Source: Planctomycetota bacterium | Lineage (GTDB): Bacteria > Planctomycetota > Phycisphaerae > WQYP01 | Assembly: GCA_021816165.1 (NCBI GenBank) | Contig: JAKAYZ010000028.1 | Span: 1-10,153, forward strand | Direction: 5' to 3' | Length of the DNA stretch: 10,153 nucleotides | In this document: in pieces, positions 1-6,091 of the stretch | How positions within the stretch are numbered: the stretch's first letter is position 1 | How the letters are laid out: each line of letters starts with the position of its first letter | Program-made: the position numbers and the translations under genes | The notes under the pieces: generated by a model | Database searches by the model: none | What the model saw: the letters and a program-made list of their open reading frames with translations, nothing else | What the model was told of the DNA's origin: nothing

Positions 1-694
1 TTGCCACATCTTGCGGCTGGCCCCAACGGCGAATCGGCGTTAATCCGCCAGCAATAAGTTCATCATATTTTTCCTTTACCGCCCCGGTCATATCCGTAGC
101 GATAATACCCGGCCGAATTTCATAAACGCCAATTCCCGCATCGGCCAGGCGAATTGCATAGAGTTTGGTCATCATCGAGAGCCCGGCTTTGGCGACACAA
201 TAATCGCCGCGATTGGAGCTTGCCGCATAGGCACTTATGCTGCTGACGGTGACAATGGAGGGTCGATAGGCAAGTTCAGATGACTGGCATGCGTGTTTGG
301 CGGCCAGCATTTGATTCGCCACCAATTGCGTCAGGAAATAGGGGCCTTTTAGATTGACATTGATAAGTTGATCAAAGCTGGCCTCATCGGCAGCTAAAAT
401 ATCCGCGCGGACAGCCGGGGCGATACCGGCGTTATTAACCAGCAGGTCAATGCGGCCGAATTTCGCCAGCGTATGGTCGACCAGTCGCTGACGATCGGAG
501 CCCACGCTTATATCGGCCTGCACAGCCATTGCCCCGGCACCGGTGGCCGCGATGGTTTTAACCACGTCATTGGCGGCGGAGGCATCGCGGGCGTAATTGA
601 CAACCACATTCCAACCGTCGTTTCCGAGGGCTTCGGCGATGCCACGTCCAATACCGCGGCCGGAACCTGTCACTAAAGCCGTCCTGTTATCCAT
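1..694 (-). CDS. SDR-family NAD(P)-dependent dehydrogenase (3-ketoacyl-ACP reductase-like), 3' end cut by window edge
   Basis: The 231 visible residues form a classical short-chain dehydrogenase/reductase: TGSGRGIG cofactor loop at 9–16, NNAG at 87–90, and a Ser152–Tyr165–Lys169 catalytic triad (VSS, then YCVAK). The tail, with [11 protein letters not shown] near 193–203 and [10 protein letters not shown] at the edge, fits a family of about 255–260 residues, so roughly 25–30 residues are missing. The overall pattern recalls the SDR subgroup annotated as '3-ketoacyl-ACP reductase' (PRK12745 type), which is often found in sugar-acid operons rather than lipid clusters. The ATG at 694 is preceded by an AGGG ribosome-binding site six bases upstream. 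It is the last visible gene of the minus-strand operon, 90 bp after the Gfo/Idh gene. Inference: it oxidises or reduces a sugar acid intermediate, perhaps in the manner of KduD. The substrate cannot be read from sequence. Confidence 0.93.
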   Translation of the reverse strand, partial: MDNRTALVTGSGRGIGRGIAEALGNDGWNVVVNYARDASAANDVVKTIAATGAGAMAVQADISVGSDRQRLVDHTLAKFGRIDLLVNNAGIAPAVRADILAADEASFDQLINVNLKGPYFLTQLVANQMLAAKHACQSSELAYRPSIVTVSSISAYAASSNRGDYCVAKAGLSMMTKLYAIRLADAGIGVYEIRPGIIATDMTGAVKEKYDELIAGGLTPIRRWGQPQDVA

Positions 695-784
695 AATGCA
701 CCCTGCAAAAATACACCGGGCAAATAATTAGTGGTAAACAGTGATGATGGCCGCTGGCACACAGCCGATGCCTGGGACAAGGCC

Positions 785-1939
785 TTATTCCGCCAGCGGT
801 TCGAGATTAACCCATGCCCGTTTTTTCCAACTCTGCATTCCCTGCTCGGCAAGTTGAACACCCTTGGCGGCTTCCAAAAGATTCCACGGGAATGGTTCAT
901 CAAGAACAACGTGCCGGAGAAACAGTTCCCATTGCACCTTAAAGGCGTTATCCATTGGTCGTTGCGCAGGGACCTGGGCCCAGTTATCGTAAAAATTGAT
1001 CGGCTGATCGATATCGGGATTCCACACCGGCCGGGGCGTATTGTTGTATTGCTGCGACACGCAGTTGCGAAGCCCGGCCACGGCAGAGCCGCGAGTGCCG
1101 TCAACCTGCAAGGTAAGCAGATCGTCGCGCCGGACGCGCACAGACCAACTGCTGTTGAAATGGGCGATGATCCCATTGTCGAGTTCAAAGGTGGCGTAGG
1201 CAGAATCATCAGCGGTGGCGGTGTAGGGTTTGCCGGATTCATCCCAACGCCTTTTTATGTGAGTGGCACCGAGGCAGGAGACGGCCTTCACCTTTCCAAA
1301 GACGTTGTCGAGCAGATAGCGCCAGTGACAGAGCATGTCGATAATAATTCCGCCAGCATCTTCTGCGCGGTAATTCCAGCTTGGGCGCTGGGGTGGGATG
1401 TTGTCACCTTCAAAGACCCAGTAGCCAAATTCACCCCGTACGGAAAGTATCTCGCCGAAGAAGCCGGTGGCAATCAACTGCCGCAGTTTAATAATTCCGG
1501 GTAGCCATAATTTATCCTGTACCACGCCATTTTTTACACCGGCCTTTTTTGCCGACTGATAAAGCTGATAGGCGGAGACGGTGTCGGCGGCGGTGGGCTT
1601 TTCGCAATAGATGTGTTTACCGGCGGCGATGGCCTGCTGAACCGCATTTACCCGGCGATCGGTCGATTGGGCGTCGAAGTATACGCTGTACTGCGGATCG
1701 GCCAACACACCGGCCAAATCTGTCGTGATTTTCGAATTTACGCCCGCCATTTGGGCGGTGGCCCGCAACTTGGCCTCACTGCGACCGACCAGAATTGGAT
1801 CGGGCATGATGACATGGTCATCTGATACTTTGACCCCACCCTGTCGCATGATGGCTGCAACGGAGCGTGCAAGATGCTGGTTGGCTCCCATGCGTCCCGT
1901 AACACCGTTCATGATAATTCCCACACGAGTTGTCTGCAT
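785..1939 (-). CDS. Gfo/Idh/MocA-family oxidoreductase
   Basis: A complete 384-residue protein of the family's usual length. An N-terminal Rossmann fold binds NAD(P): VGIIMNGVTGRMG at about 6–18 and the CEKPTA motif at 112–117, whose Lys114 is the family's catalytic lysine. The C-terminal α/β domain carries EDAGGIIID at 193–201 followed by His205, matching the usual Asp/His substrate pair (Asp201, His205). The glycine motif reads GVTGRMG rather than the textbook GxGxxG, a known variation. The ATG at 1939 has an AGGAGT ribosome-binding site five bases upstream. Only 45 bp separate it from a palindromic repeat that splits it from the upstream cupin gene. The family acts on sugars, inositols and related polyols, transferring hydride to or from NAD(P). 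Its place beside GH88 and an aldolase suggests a sugar or uronate substrate. The exact reaction is not determinable. Confidence 0.93.
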   Translation of the reverse strand: MQTTRVGIIMNGVTGRMGANQHLARSVAAIMRQGGVKVSDDHVIMPDPILVGRSEAKLRATAQMAGVNSKITTDLAGVLADPQYSVYFDAQSTDRRVNAVQQAIAAGKHIYCEKPTAADTVSAYQLYQSAKKAGVKNGVVQDKLWLPGIIKLRQLIATGFFGEILSVRGEFGYWVFEGDNIPPQRPSWNYRAEDAGGIIIDMLCHWRYLLDNVFGKVKAVSCLGATHIKRRWDESGKPYTATADDSAYATFELDNGIIAHFNSSWSVRVRRDDLLTLQVDGTRGSAVAGLRNCVSQQYNNTPRPVWNPDIDQPINFYDNWAQVPAQRPMDNAFKVQWELFLRHVVLDEPFPWNLLEAAKGVQLAEQGMQSWKKRAWVNLEPLAE

Positions 1940-1984
1940 TGATTACTCCTGATTTAAAATGGCAAAATGTATTAAAATAACGTA

Positions 1985-2146
1985 GGGCCTGTTTGGAAAC
2001 TCCGCCGGGAGCACCCTGGGAAGGCAAACGGCCGTCTGCGGCGTCCTCGATCCTGAACATATTCCAGAATATCCTCAGGATATGCCTCCTTGCACCCATC
2101 CGTTTTCCACCCCATACCACCGGCATCGGACTTTCCAAACAGGCTC
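1985..2146. mobile_element. 162-bp palindromic MITE-like element
   Basis: The outer 19 bases at each end (1985–2003 and 2128–2146) are inverted copies matching at 17 of 19 positions, with the shared core CCTGTTTGGAAA. The two 81-base arms are exactly equal in length. A hairpin occupies the precise centre (2050–2081), and a partly conserved block midway (TGGG..GG.AAACGG) also aligns between arms, so the whole unit is one imperfect palindrome. No transposase is encoded, which fits a miniature inverted-repeat element or a structured repetitive extragenic element. No clean target-site duplication is visible: GTA lies on the left flank and TTA on the right. It lies between the cupin and Gfo/Idh genes, and the cupin stop codon begins at the base immediately outside its right end. 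No second copy is visible in the window, so mobility is inferred from structure only. Confidence 0.65.
2050..2081. repeat. Central hairpin of the palindromic element
   Basis: Two stacked stems share one axis: ATCCTGA pairs with TCAGGAT (7 bp), a 2×2 internal loop follows, then ATATTC pairs with GAATAT around a CA turn. The axis at 2065.5 coincides exactly with the midpoint of the flanking terminal inverted repeats. In RNA it could stabilise or attenuate the operon transcript between cupin and Gfo/Idh. It has no U-tract, so it is not an obvious intrinsic terminator. Confidence 0.7.
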
Positions 2147-2584
2147 TTATACGATTTGCGGCCGCGCCCCGGCGGGCAATGGTGGCGTATTTCCGTGCCC
2201 GGCACGGGGCAATGTGCCCGCCAGTTCCTGCCGCCAGTGAGCCACGTCGCCGGCCGGCCCGTAGACATAAAGCATCGTCGCGGCGGATTGACCGACATTG
2301 GTAAGCTGATGGTAGACACCGGCGGGGATATAAACCGCTTCACCATTGCCCAGTATCTTGCGTTCGGTACCCAGGCACATCTCACAGGTTCCTTCGAGAA
2401 CAAAATAAACTTCCTCCTGGTCCTGATTGTGCCATGGCACCTGGCCGCCATCGGGTTCAAGTACAACATAGCCCATGGCGAAGGCGCTGGCCTGTATGGG
2501 TGAGGCACCCCCGACAAGATTGCGTGTATGGCGGCGGGCGGGGTAACGCCCCCCCTGCATTTCCGAGAGCTTAATGGTCTGCAT
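2147..2584 (-). CDS. Single-domain cupin protein (candidate uronate ring-opening or isomerising enzyme)
   Basis: A 145-residue protein with one cupin β-barrel. Cupin motif 1 lies near 47–65, with metal-ligand candidates His52, Gln54 (in place of the usual second His) and Glu58, ending VYFVLEG. Motif 2 at 81–96 reads GEAVYIPAGVYHQLTN, giving His92 as the last ligand. The ATG at 2584 has a GAGGAA ribosome-binding site six bases upstream, 32 bp after the aldolase stop, so the two are probably cotranscribed. In known uronate pathways a small cupin, KdgF, opens unsaturated uronates released by GH88-type enzymes. The neighbourhood makes a similar role attractive here, but cupins are too diverse to assign from motifs. 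The C-terminal tail (about 119–145) is Pro/Gly-rich and its TAA begins at the edge of the palindromic element, so the original C-terminus may have been altered by insertion. Confidence 0.88.
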   Translation of the reverse strand: MQTIKLSEMQGGRYPARRHTRNLVGGASPIQASAFAMGYVVLEPDGGQVPWHNQDQEEVYFVLEGTCEMCLGTERKILGNGEAVYIPAGVYHQLTNVGQSAATMLYVYGPAGDVAHWRQELAGTLPRAGHGNTPPLPAGARPQIV

Positions 2585-2616
2585 AACTATTTCCTCAATG
2601 CTATTGGCTGACGAAA

Positions 2617-3261
2617 TCAGGTTCGAGCGGCATTAACGGCAGCGACGAATTCCCGCGCATTGCGGGTGATGTCGGCCCATCGCTTCTCCGCCATCGCCTC
2701 CTTGGTGACAAGAGTGGAACCGGCCCCTACCATCACGGCACCAGCTTTTATCCAGTCGCCCGCATTTTTTGCACTTACCCCTCCGGTGGGCGTGAGGCGT
2801 AAAAACGGCATGGGCGCGAGGATATCTTTGATATATTGCGGCCCCATGCTTGTGGCAGGAAATATCTTCACCACATCGGCACCGGCCGACCAAGCTGTAA
2901 AAATTTCTGATGGGGTCAGGGCACCGGGAACCGATACCTTGCCCAGCCGCCGTGTGGTATCAATGATATGCGGATCTAAAACCGGGGATACCACAAATTC
3001 AGCGCCGGCGTGGATGGCGTCGGCACATGTGGCGGCATCAAGCACGGTGCCAACGCCGACAATTACATTCTGGCCAAGGGCATGCGTTACCTTTTCAATC
3101 GCGCTGATGGCATGCGGCGTACTCATGGTGACCTCGATGCCAATCACCCCCCCCTCCTGCAGGGCCTTGGCTATGTCTACCAGCACATCGGCGGAGGGAG
3201 CGCGGATGACGGCCACCACCCCACAGTGTGTTAACTGGGTCAGTACCTGCTCACGTTTCAT
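2617..3261 (-). CDS. eda: KDPG/KHG-type aldolase (2-dehydro-3-deoxy-phosphogluconate aldolase family)
   Basis: A complete 214-residue class I aldolase with a TIM-barrel fold, close to the E. coli Eda length. Visible signatures are VVAVIR at 15–20, the general acid/base Glu43 in GIEVTMSTP, VGVGTV at 68–73, SPVLDP at 92–97, the Schiff-base Lys132 in VVKIFPA, and the phosphate-region glycines in TPTGG (157–161) and VGAGS (178–182). The family splits a 2-keto-3-deoxy sugar acid phosphate into pyruvate and glyceraldehyde 3-phosphate. The position equivalent to E. coli Arg49 is Ser47, so substrate choice (KDPG, KDPGal, hydroxy-oxoglutarate or an unphosphorylated acid) is open. The ATG at 3261 has AGGAG nine bases upstream. 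It lies 81 bp downstream of GH88 and 32 bp upstream of the cupin. The symbol marks the family and is not proof of orthology. Confidence 0.94.
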   Translation of the reverse strand: MKREQVLTQLTHCGVVAVIRAPSADVLVDIAKALQEGGVIGIEVTMSTPHAISAIEKVTHALGQNVIVGVGTVLDAATCADAIHAGAEFVVSPVLDPHIIDTTRRLGKVSVPGALTPSEIFTAWSAGADVVKIFPATSMGPQYIKDILAPMPFLRLTPTGGVSAKNAGDWIKAGAVMVGAGSTLVTKEAMAEKRWADITRNAREFVAAVNAART

Positions 3262-3342
3262 TTTGCCTATCTCCTATTTTACAACGGGCCAATGGCTGCC
3301 GTAATGGCGGTGCAAATGGCCCGCATCGTCGGGTCGCTGGGG

Positions 3343-4737
3343 TTAATCGAAGAATCGATAATATTTATCCGCCGTTTGCAGCCTTTGGATGTAGAGCGCC
3401 AGTTCCACAAGGTGGTAGTCACCCCACATGCTGGATTCACCACACGGCACTTTTCGCCCGGATGGAATGTAATCCCAGCCGTTGGGTCGATGATAGACGC
3501 TGTGCAGCAACAACCCCTGGTGCGTGGAATCGGTGGCTAGATAAGGTTCTGCCATGAGCGCCCGGGCTACGGTCAGTCCGGCCTGCGTAAAGCGCGAAGA
3601 GAGTTCCGGTCGGTCCGACTGGCGTGCCAGATATCTTCCCAGTCGAAGCAAACCTTGAGCCGCGATGGCCGATGCTGACGAATCGACAGGCTCGTAGTCA
3701 TTAAATGGGTCGGCGGGGCGCGACCGGAAGTCGCCGAGTAAATGCAGAGCCGGCGCACCGGTATCCCAATAGCACACACCGTCGCGTGCGGCGGCCTGCA
3801 TGATGTAAAAATCAGCGGTAACCATGGCGGCTTTTTCAAATTCGCGCAGGGCGAGCGCTGTAACCGGGCGTAATGGCTCCGGCACGCGATTGGGATTGAT
3901 GGCGGCTAAAAATTCCAACTCCTCAGCAAAGCCCAGAATTGCCCACGCCAAGCCACGCGTCCATGTGGTAAATGGGCTATAGCCCTGCTGACTGCCCGGG
4001 CAGCGAAACTGTCCATCATTGGTATTAAAAATTGCCTCGTGCACGGTGCGTCCTGCCGAGGCAGGAATGTCATAATAGTCGCGTCCATTGCCGTAATAAA
4101 TATTGTATCGGGCGGTGGTCAGGCCATGTTCAAGCAGGCGGGACAGGAGCGATATGACTTTGTCATTTTCGGCCTGCAATTGGTGATTGAGTTGCCAGGC
4201 AAGGCCCAAGATGCGCAATGTGCGCATGGTATCGATAAACAGTGAGTGTGGACCATTGAATGAATAAATATATCCCCCACCCAGAGCCGTAGTGGACCAT
4301 CTTATTGCCTGGGCGCAGGCCGATGCCTTGATTGCCAATTCATAAAATGCCATTTCCCAATCATTATGGCTGATACGTCCTTCGAGCATCAGACGTCGCA
4401 AATTACCGTAGGTACTGAGATTATTAAATCCGTGGTCATGCACGCCGTGGTGGGTGACATGGGCTGCCATATGGGTCACGGTTCGGCTTCGGCCAAGTTC
4501 GAGGAGGGTTTGATCACCGGTGGCGTCAAAGGCCAGGATGGGGATACCGTACATAAATCCCTCGGTCCATTGCGTCCAGGCACGACTGGTGTACTGACCA
4601 GACAGAGTGAACACCGGCGCACCGCGAGCAGGATTCCATGCGGCGAGGAGGGCCTTTGCTTTGAGAGCCGCCAATTCAAACACCTGTCCGCACGCTGCAT
4701 TAAGCGATTGCACCTTCAATTCATGATCAATCCGCAT
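3343..4737 (-). CDS. GH88 unsaturated glucuronyl hydrolase-like enzyme
   Basis: A 464-residue (α/α)6-barrel glycoside hydrolase of family GH88, which removes the 4,5-unsaturated uronic acid that polysaccharide lyases leave at the non-reducing end of oligosaccharides. With numbering from the chosen ATG, HDHGF at 100–104 contains Asp101 and FIDTM at 167–171 contains Asp169. These match the two catalytic Asp residues (88 and 149) of Bacillus UGL. Other hallmarks are TWTRGLAWAILGF at 258–270, PVDSSASAIAAQGLL at 350–364 and WGDYHLVELAL near 438–448. The frame is open from a TTG at 4755, but the ATG at 4737 has GAGG six bases upstream and is preferred. No signal peptide is evident, so action is probably cytoplasmic on imported oligosaccharides. 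It is somewhat longer than the roughly 380-residue Bacillus enzyme. It is the first gene of the minus-strand cluster and is divergent from the AraC regulator. Confidence 0.93.
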   Translation of the reverse strand: MRIDHELKVQSLNAACGQVFELAALKAKALLAAWNPARGAPVFTLSGQYTSRAWTQWTEGFMYGIPILAFDATGDQTLLELGRSRTVTHMAAHVTHHGVHDHGFNNLSTYGNLRRLMLEGRISHNDWEMAFYELAIKASACAQAIRWSTTALGGGYIYSFNGPHSLFIDTMRTLRILGLAWQLNHQLQAENDKVISLLSRLLEHGLTTARYNIYYGNGRDYYDIPASAGRTVHEAIFNTNDGQFRCPGSQQGYSPFTTWTRGLAWAILGFAEELEFLAAINPNRVPEPLRPVTALALREFEKAAMVTADFYIMQAAARDGVCYWDTGAPALHLLGDFRSRPADPFNDYEPVDSSASAIAAQGLLRLGRYLARQSDRPELSSRFTQAGLTVARALMAEPYLATDSTHQGLLLHSVYHRPNGWDYIPSGRKVPCGESSMWGDYHLVELALYIQRLQTADKYYRFFD

Positions 4738-4776
4738 GGGTTGCCTCGATAACAAACCGATTCAGTAGTCAAGAAG

Positions 4777-4798
4777 ATATCGCAAGTCGATGTGATAT
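4777..4798. promoter_or_regulatory. 22-bp imperfect dyad, candidate operator
   Basis: The arms ATATC-n-CA and TG-n-GATAT face each other across a 6-bp centre in the divergent promoter region. It is a possible protein-binding site. AraC-family proteins more often bind direct repeats, and the AT-rich context makes chance symmetry plausible, so this is weak. Confidence 0.25.
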
Positions 4799-4824
4799 AA
4801 AATGTAATTTTCGGGCATCTTTTG

Positions 4825-4830
4825 TATAAT
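4825..4830 (+). promoter_or_regulatory. Consensus −10 box giving a leaderless regulator mRNA
   Basis: TATAAT is followed by only seven bases before the ATG of the AraC-type gene at 4838. Transcription normally starts six to eight bases after the −10 box, so the first base of the mRNA should be at or next to the start codon. No Shine–Dalgarno sequence exists between them. The −35 region at about 4802–4807 (ATGTAA) is poor. Confidence 0.6.
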
Positions 4831-4837
4831 ACGGTCA

Positions 4838-5617
4838 ATGAGTGCATCGAACTTCATCTTCATTTATGGTGCCTATCATCGGGCCTGCGATCATCGTATA
4901 AGTAAGCATTTCGAGGACTATTACACCCTGCAATATATGGATGCGGGGGCGGTTGAGGTGCAGATTGATAACGACTGTTATGCGCTAAACGGGCATTCGT
5001 TTTGGTCGGCGTGGCCGGGACCGCATATCAGTTTTCATGCCGCGCGGGGCCAGCGTACCTGGGTGCATCGCTACGTGGCATTCCGAGGCACGATCGTCAA
5101 CGACTGGAAACGCGCGGGGCTGTATCCCATTATTCCCCAACGGGCCCCGAGCGGCGGCGACTATGCGGAGCGGTTTGATTTTGCCTTGCGCCAATTAGCG
5201 CGTGGAGACGACTGGGGAATACGACGCGGTCGGCATGCGTTGGAGGGGATGCTGATTGAATTGGCGGAAGCCAGAGCGCTGGGAGACCATAACCCCACGT
5301 GGCTGGCCGAAGTCATTCGACATTTGCAGACATGGGTGCATGAGGGGCATCCGAATTATGAAGCTTTGGCGGCGAGTTTGAATATATCGATCTCCACCCT
5401 TCGACGGCAATTTAAGCGGGCCACCGGCGTAACACCTCATGATTACCTTATCGCCTTGCGCGTTGCGGCGGCACGTCAAATGTTGGCAGAATCGCCCACG
5501 GCGATTAAGGAAATTGCCCGGCGACTCGGATATCAAGACGTATTTTATTTTTCGCGGCAGTTCCGCGCCATGGCCGGCGTTTCCCCGGCGGCCTATCGGC
5601 GTAGCACGCAGGGATAA
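4838..5617 (+). CDS. AraC/XylS-family transcriptional regulator
   Basis: A 259-residue regulator of usual family length. The N-terminal part (about 1–100) looks like the cupin-type ligand-binding barrel of AraC proteins. The C-terminal part (about 155–255) is the double helix-turn-helix DNA-binding domain: first HTH near 172–193 (YEALAASLNISISTLRRQF), second near 222–243 (IKEIARRLGYQDVFYFSRQF), closing with GVSPAAYRR. It is divergent from GH88 across 100 bp, the standard arrangement for a local activator of a sugar operon, so the ligand is probably a uronate or a breakdown product. The ATG at 4838 lacks a ribosome-binding site and follows a TATAAT box by seven bases, pointing to leaderless translation. 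The next in-frame methionine is Met34, inside the sensor domain, so a shorter start is unlikely. Confidence 0.94.
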   Translation: MSASNFIFIYGAYHRACDHRISKHFEDYYTLQYMDAGAVEVQIDNDCYALNGHSFWSAWPGPHISFHAARGQRTWVHRYVAFRGTIVNDWKRAGLYPIIPQRAPSGGDYAERFDFALRQLARGDDWGIRRGRHALEGMLIELAEARALGDHNPTWLAEVIRHLQTWVHEGHPNYEALAASLNISISTLRRQFKRATGVTPHDYLIALRVAAARQMLAESPTAIKEIARRLGYQDVFYFSRQFRAMAGVSPAAYRRSTQG

Positions 5618-5621
5618 TCGG

Positions 5622-5639
5622 TCAGGGAGTTTGCCCTGA
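5622..5639 (+). terminator. Hairpin just after the AraC-type gene
   Basis: TCAGGG and CCCTGA form a perfect 6-bp stem with a 6-nt loop, beginning five bases after the stop codon. It is in the right place to end or protect the regulator transcript. There is no run of Ts after it, so intrinsic termination is uncertain. Confidence 0.35.
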
Positions 5640-5778
5640 ATAATGCCGCCCATTTTAAGCCGATATGCCGCACGTTGAGTGCGGAAATATTTCACTCGGC
5701 CATTGATGACGTGCGAAAGCAGGAAAGTCATGGCATCTTGGTGATGCATACCGACAGGCACGATTTAACATGGGCAGG

Positions 5779-5810
5779 GCATTGCTCTCCCGGCAAGTGC
5801 GGAGCAATGC
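5779..5810. repeat. Inverted repeat in the gene-poor gap
   Basis: GCATTGCTC and GAGCAATGC are perfect 9-bp inverted copies separated by 14 bases. There is no adjacent T-run and no obvious ORF context. It could be a factor-dependent terminator, an RNA-stability element or the remnant of a repeat. Confidence 0.45.
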
Positions 5811-6091
5811 GAACGGCGACGGACTGGATGCGATTACGGTGCACACCTATCCAAACGCTTGCCGCAGCTAATACCATTGGCGAACTTGTCCGGGACTTTC
5901 AACGGTCTTATGCGGGCGAGGATACTATAAGCGTTAACTTAATAAGTGTCTCTTGCGTGTTCGTGGCGTATCAGCCAGGGCGGCTGTGATCGCGGACCAT
6001 TGGCGTATCGCCCGACACGCCCTTATCGCCGCTTCTTGATGTCCGCCACAATCCATGCCGTCGCCGTCCCTGTTATTACTCGGAGAGGCTC

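Larger units (their letters stand above)
4738..4837. promoter_or_regulatory. Divergent promoter/operator region between GH88 operon and araC-type gene
   Basis: This AT-rich 100-bp gap must hold the promoters for both directions. Rightward, a perfect TATAAT (4825–4830) lies just before the regulator's ATG. Leftward, GAGG (4744–4747) is the GH88 ribosome-binding site, but no strong −35/−10 pair could be picked for that direction, which is common for promoters needing an activator. The layout suggests that the AraC-type protein binds here and controls the catabolic operon and possibly itself. Confidence 0.65.
5618..6091. other. Gene-poor gap between convergent genes
   Basis: No convincing gene is visible here. 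The longest open stretch (plus strand, about 5675–5989) would need a TTG start without a clear ribosome-binding site and shows no family motif. The gap holds two hairpins (5622–5639 and 5779–5810), listed separately. A small hairpin, GGAG-AGG-CTCC at 6082–6092, touches the stop codon of the 483-residue gene. As the flanking genes converge, terminator functions for both are expected here, but no stem with a U-tract is seen. Confidence 0.5.

Noticed and set aside
731..1504. Plus-strand 257-codon frame opposite the Gfo/Idh gene
   Set aside because: It is antisense to a gene with clear family motifs, and its sequence shows no domain of its own.
1981..2150. Target-site duplication flanking the palindromic element
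   Set aside because: The flanks (GTA on the left, TTA on the right) do not match fully, so no duplication is claimed.
1972..2517. Minus-strand 181-codon frame running from the cupin gene through the palindromic element
   Set aside because: It is out of frame with the cupin, whose motifs are clear. The remainder is translation of the repeat.
4738..4755. Upstream TTG extension of the GH88 gene by six codons
   Set aside because: The ATG at 4737 has GAGG at ideal spacing, and the extension would place that ribosome-binding site inside the coding sequence.
5675..5989. Plus-strand 104-codon open frame after the AraC-type gene
   Set aside because: TTG start, no clear ribosome-binding site, no recognisable motif, and composition unlike the neighbouring proteins.
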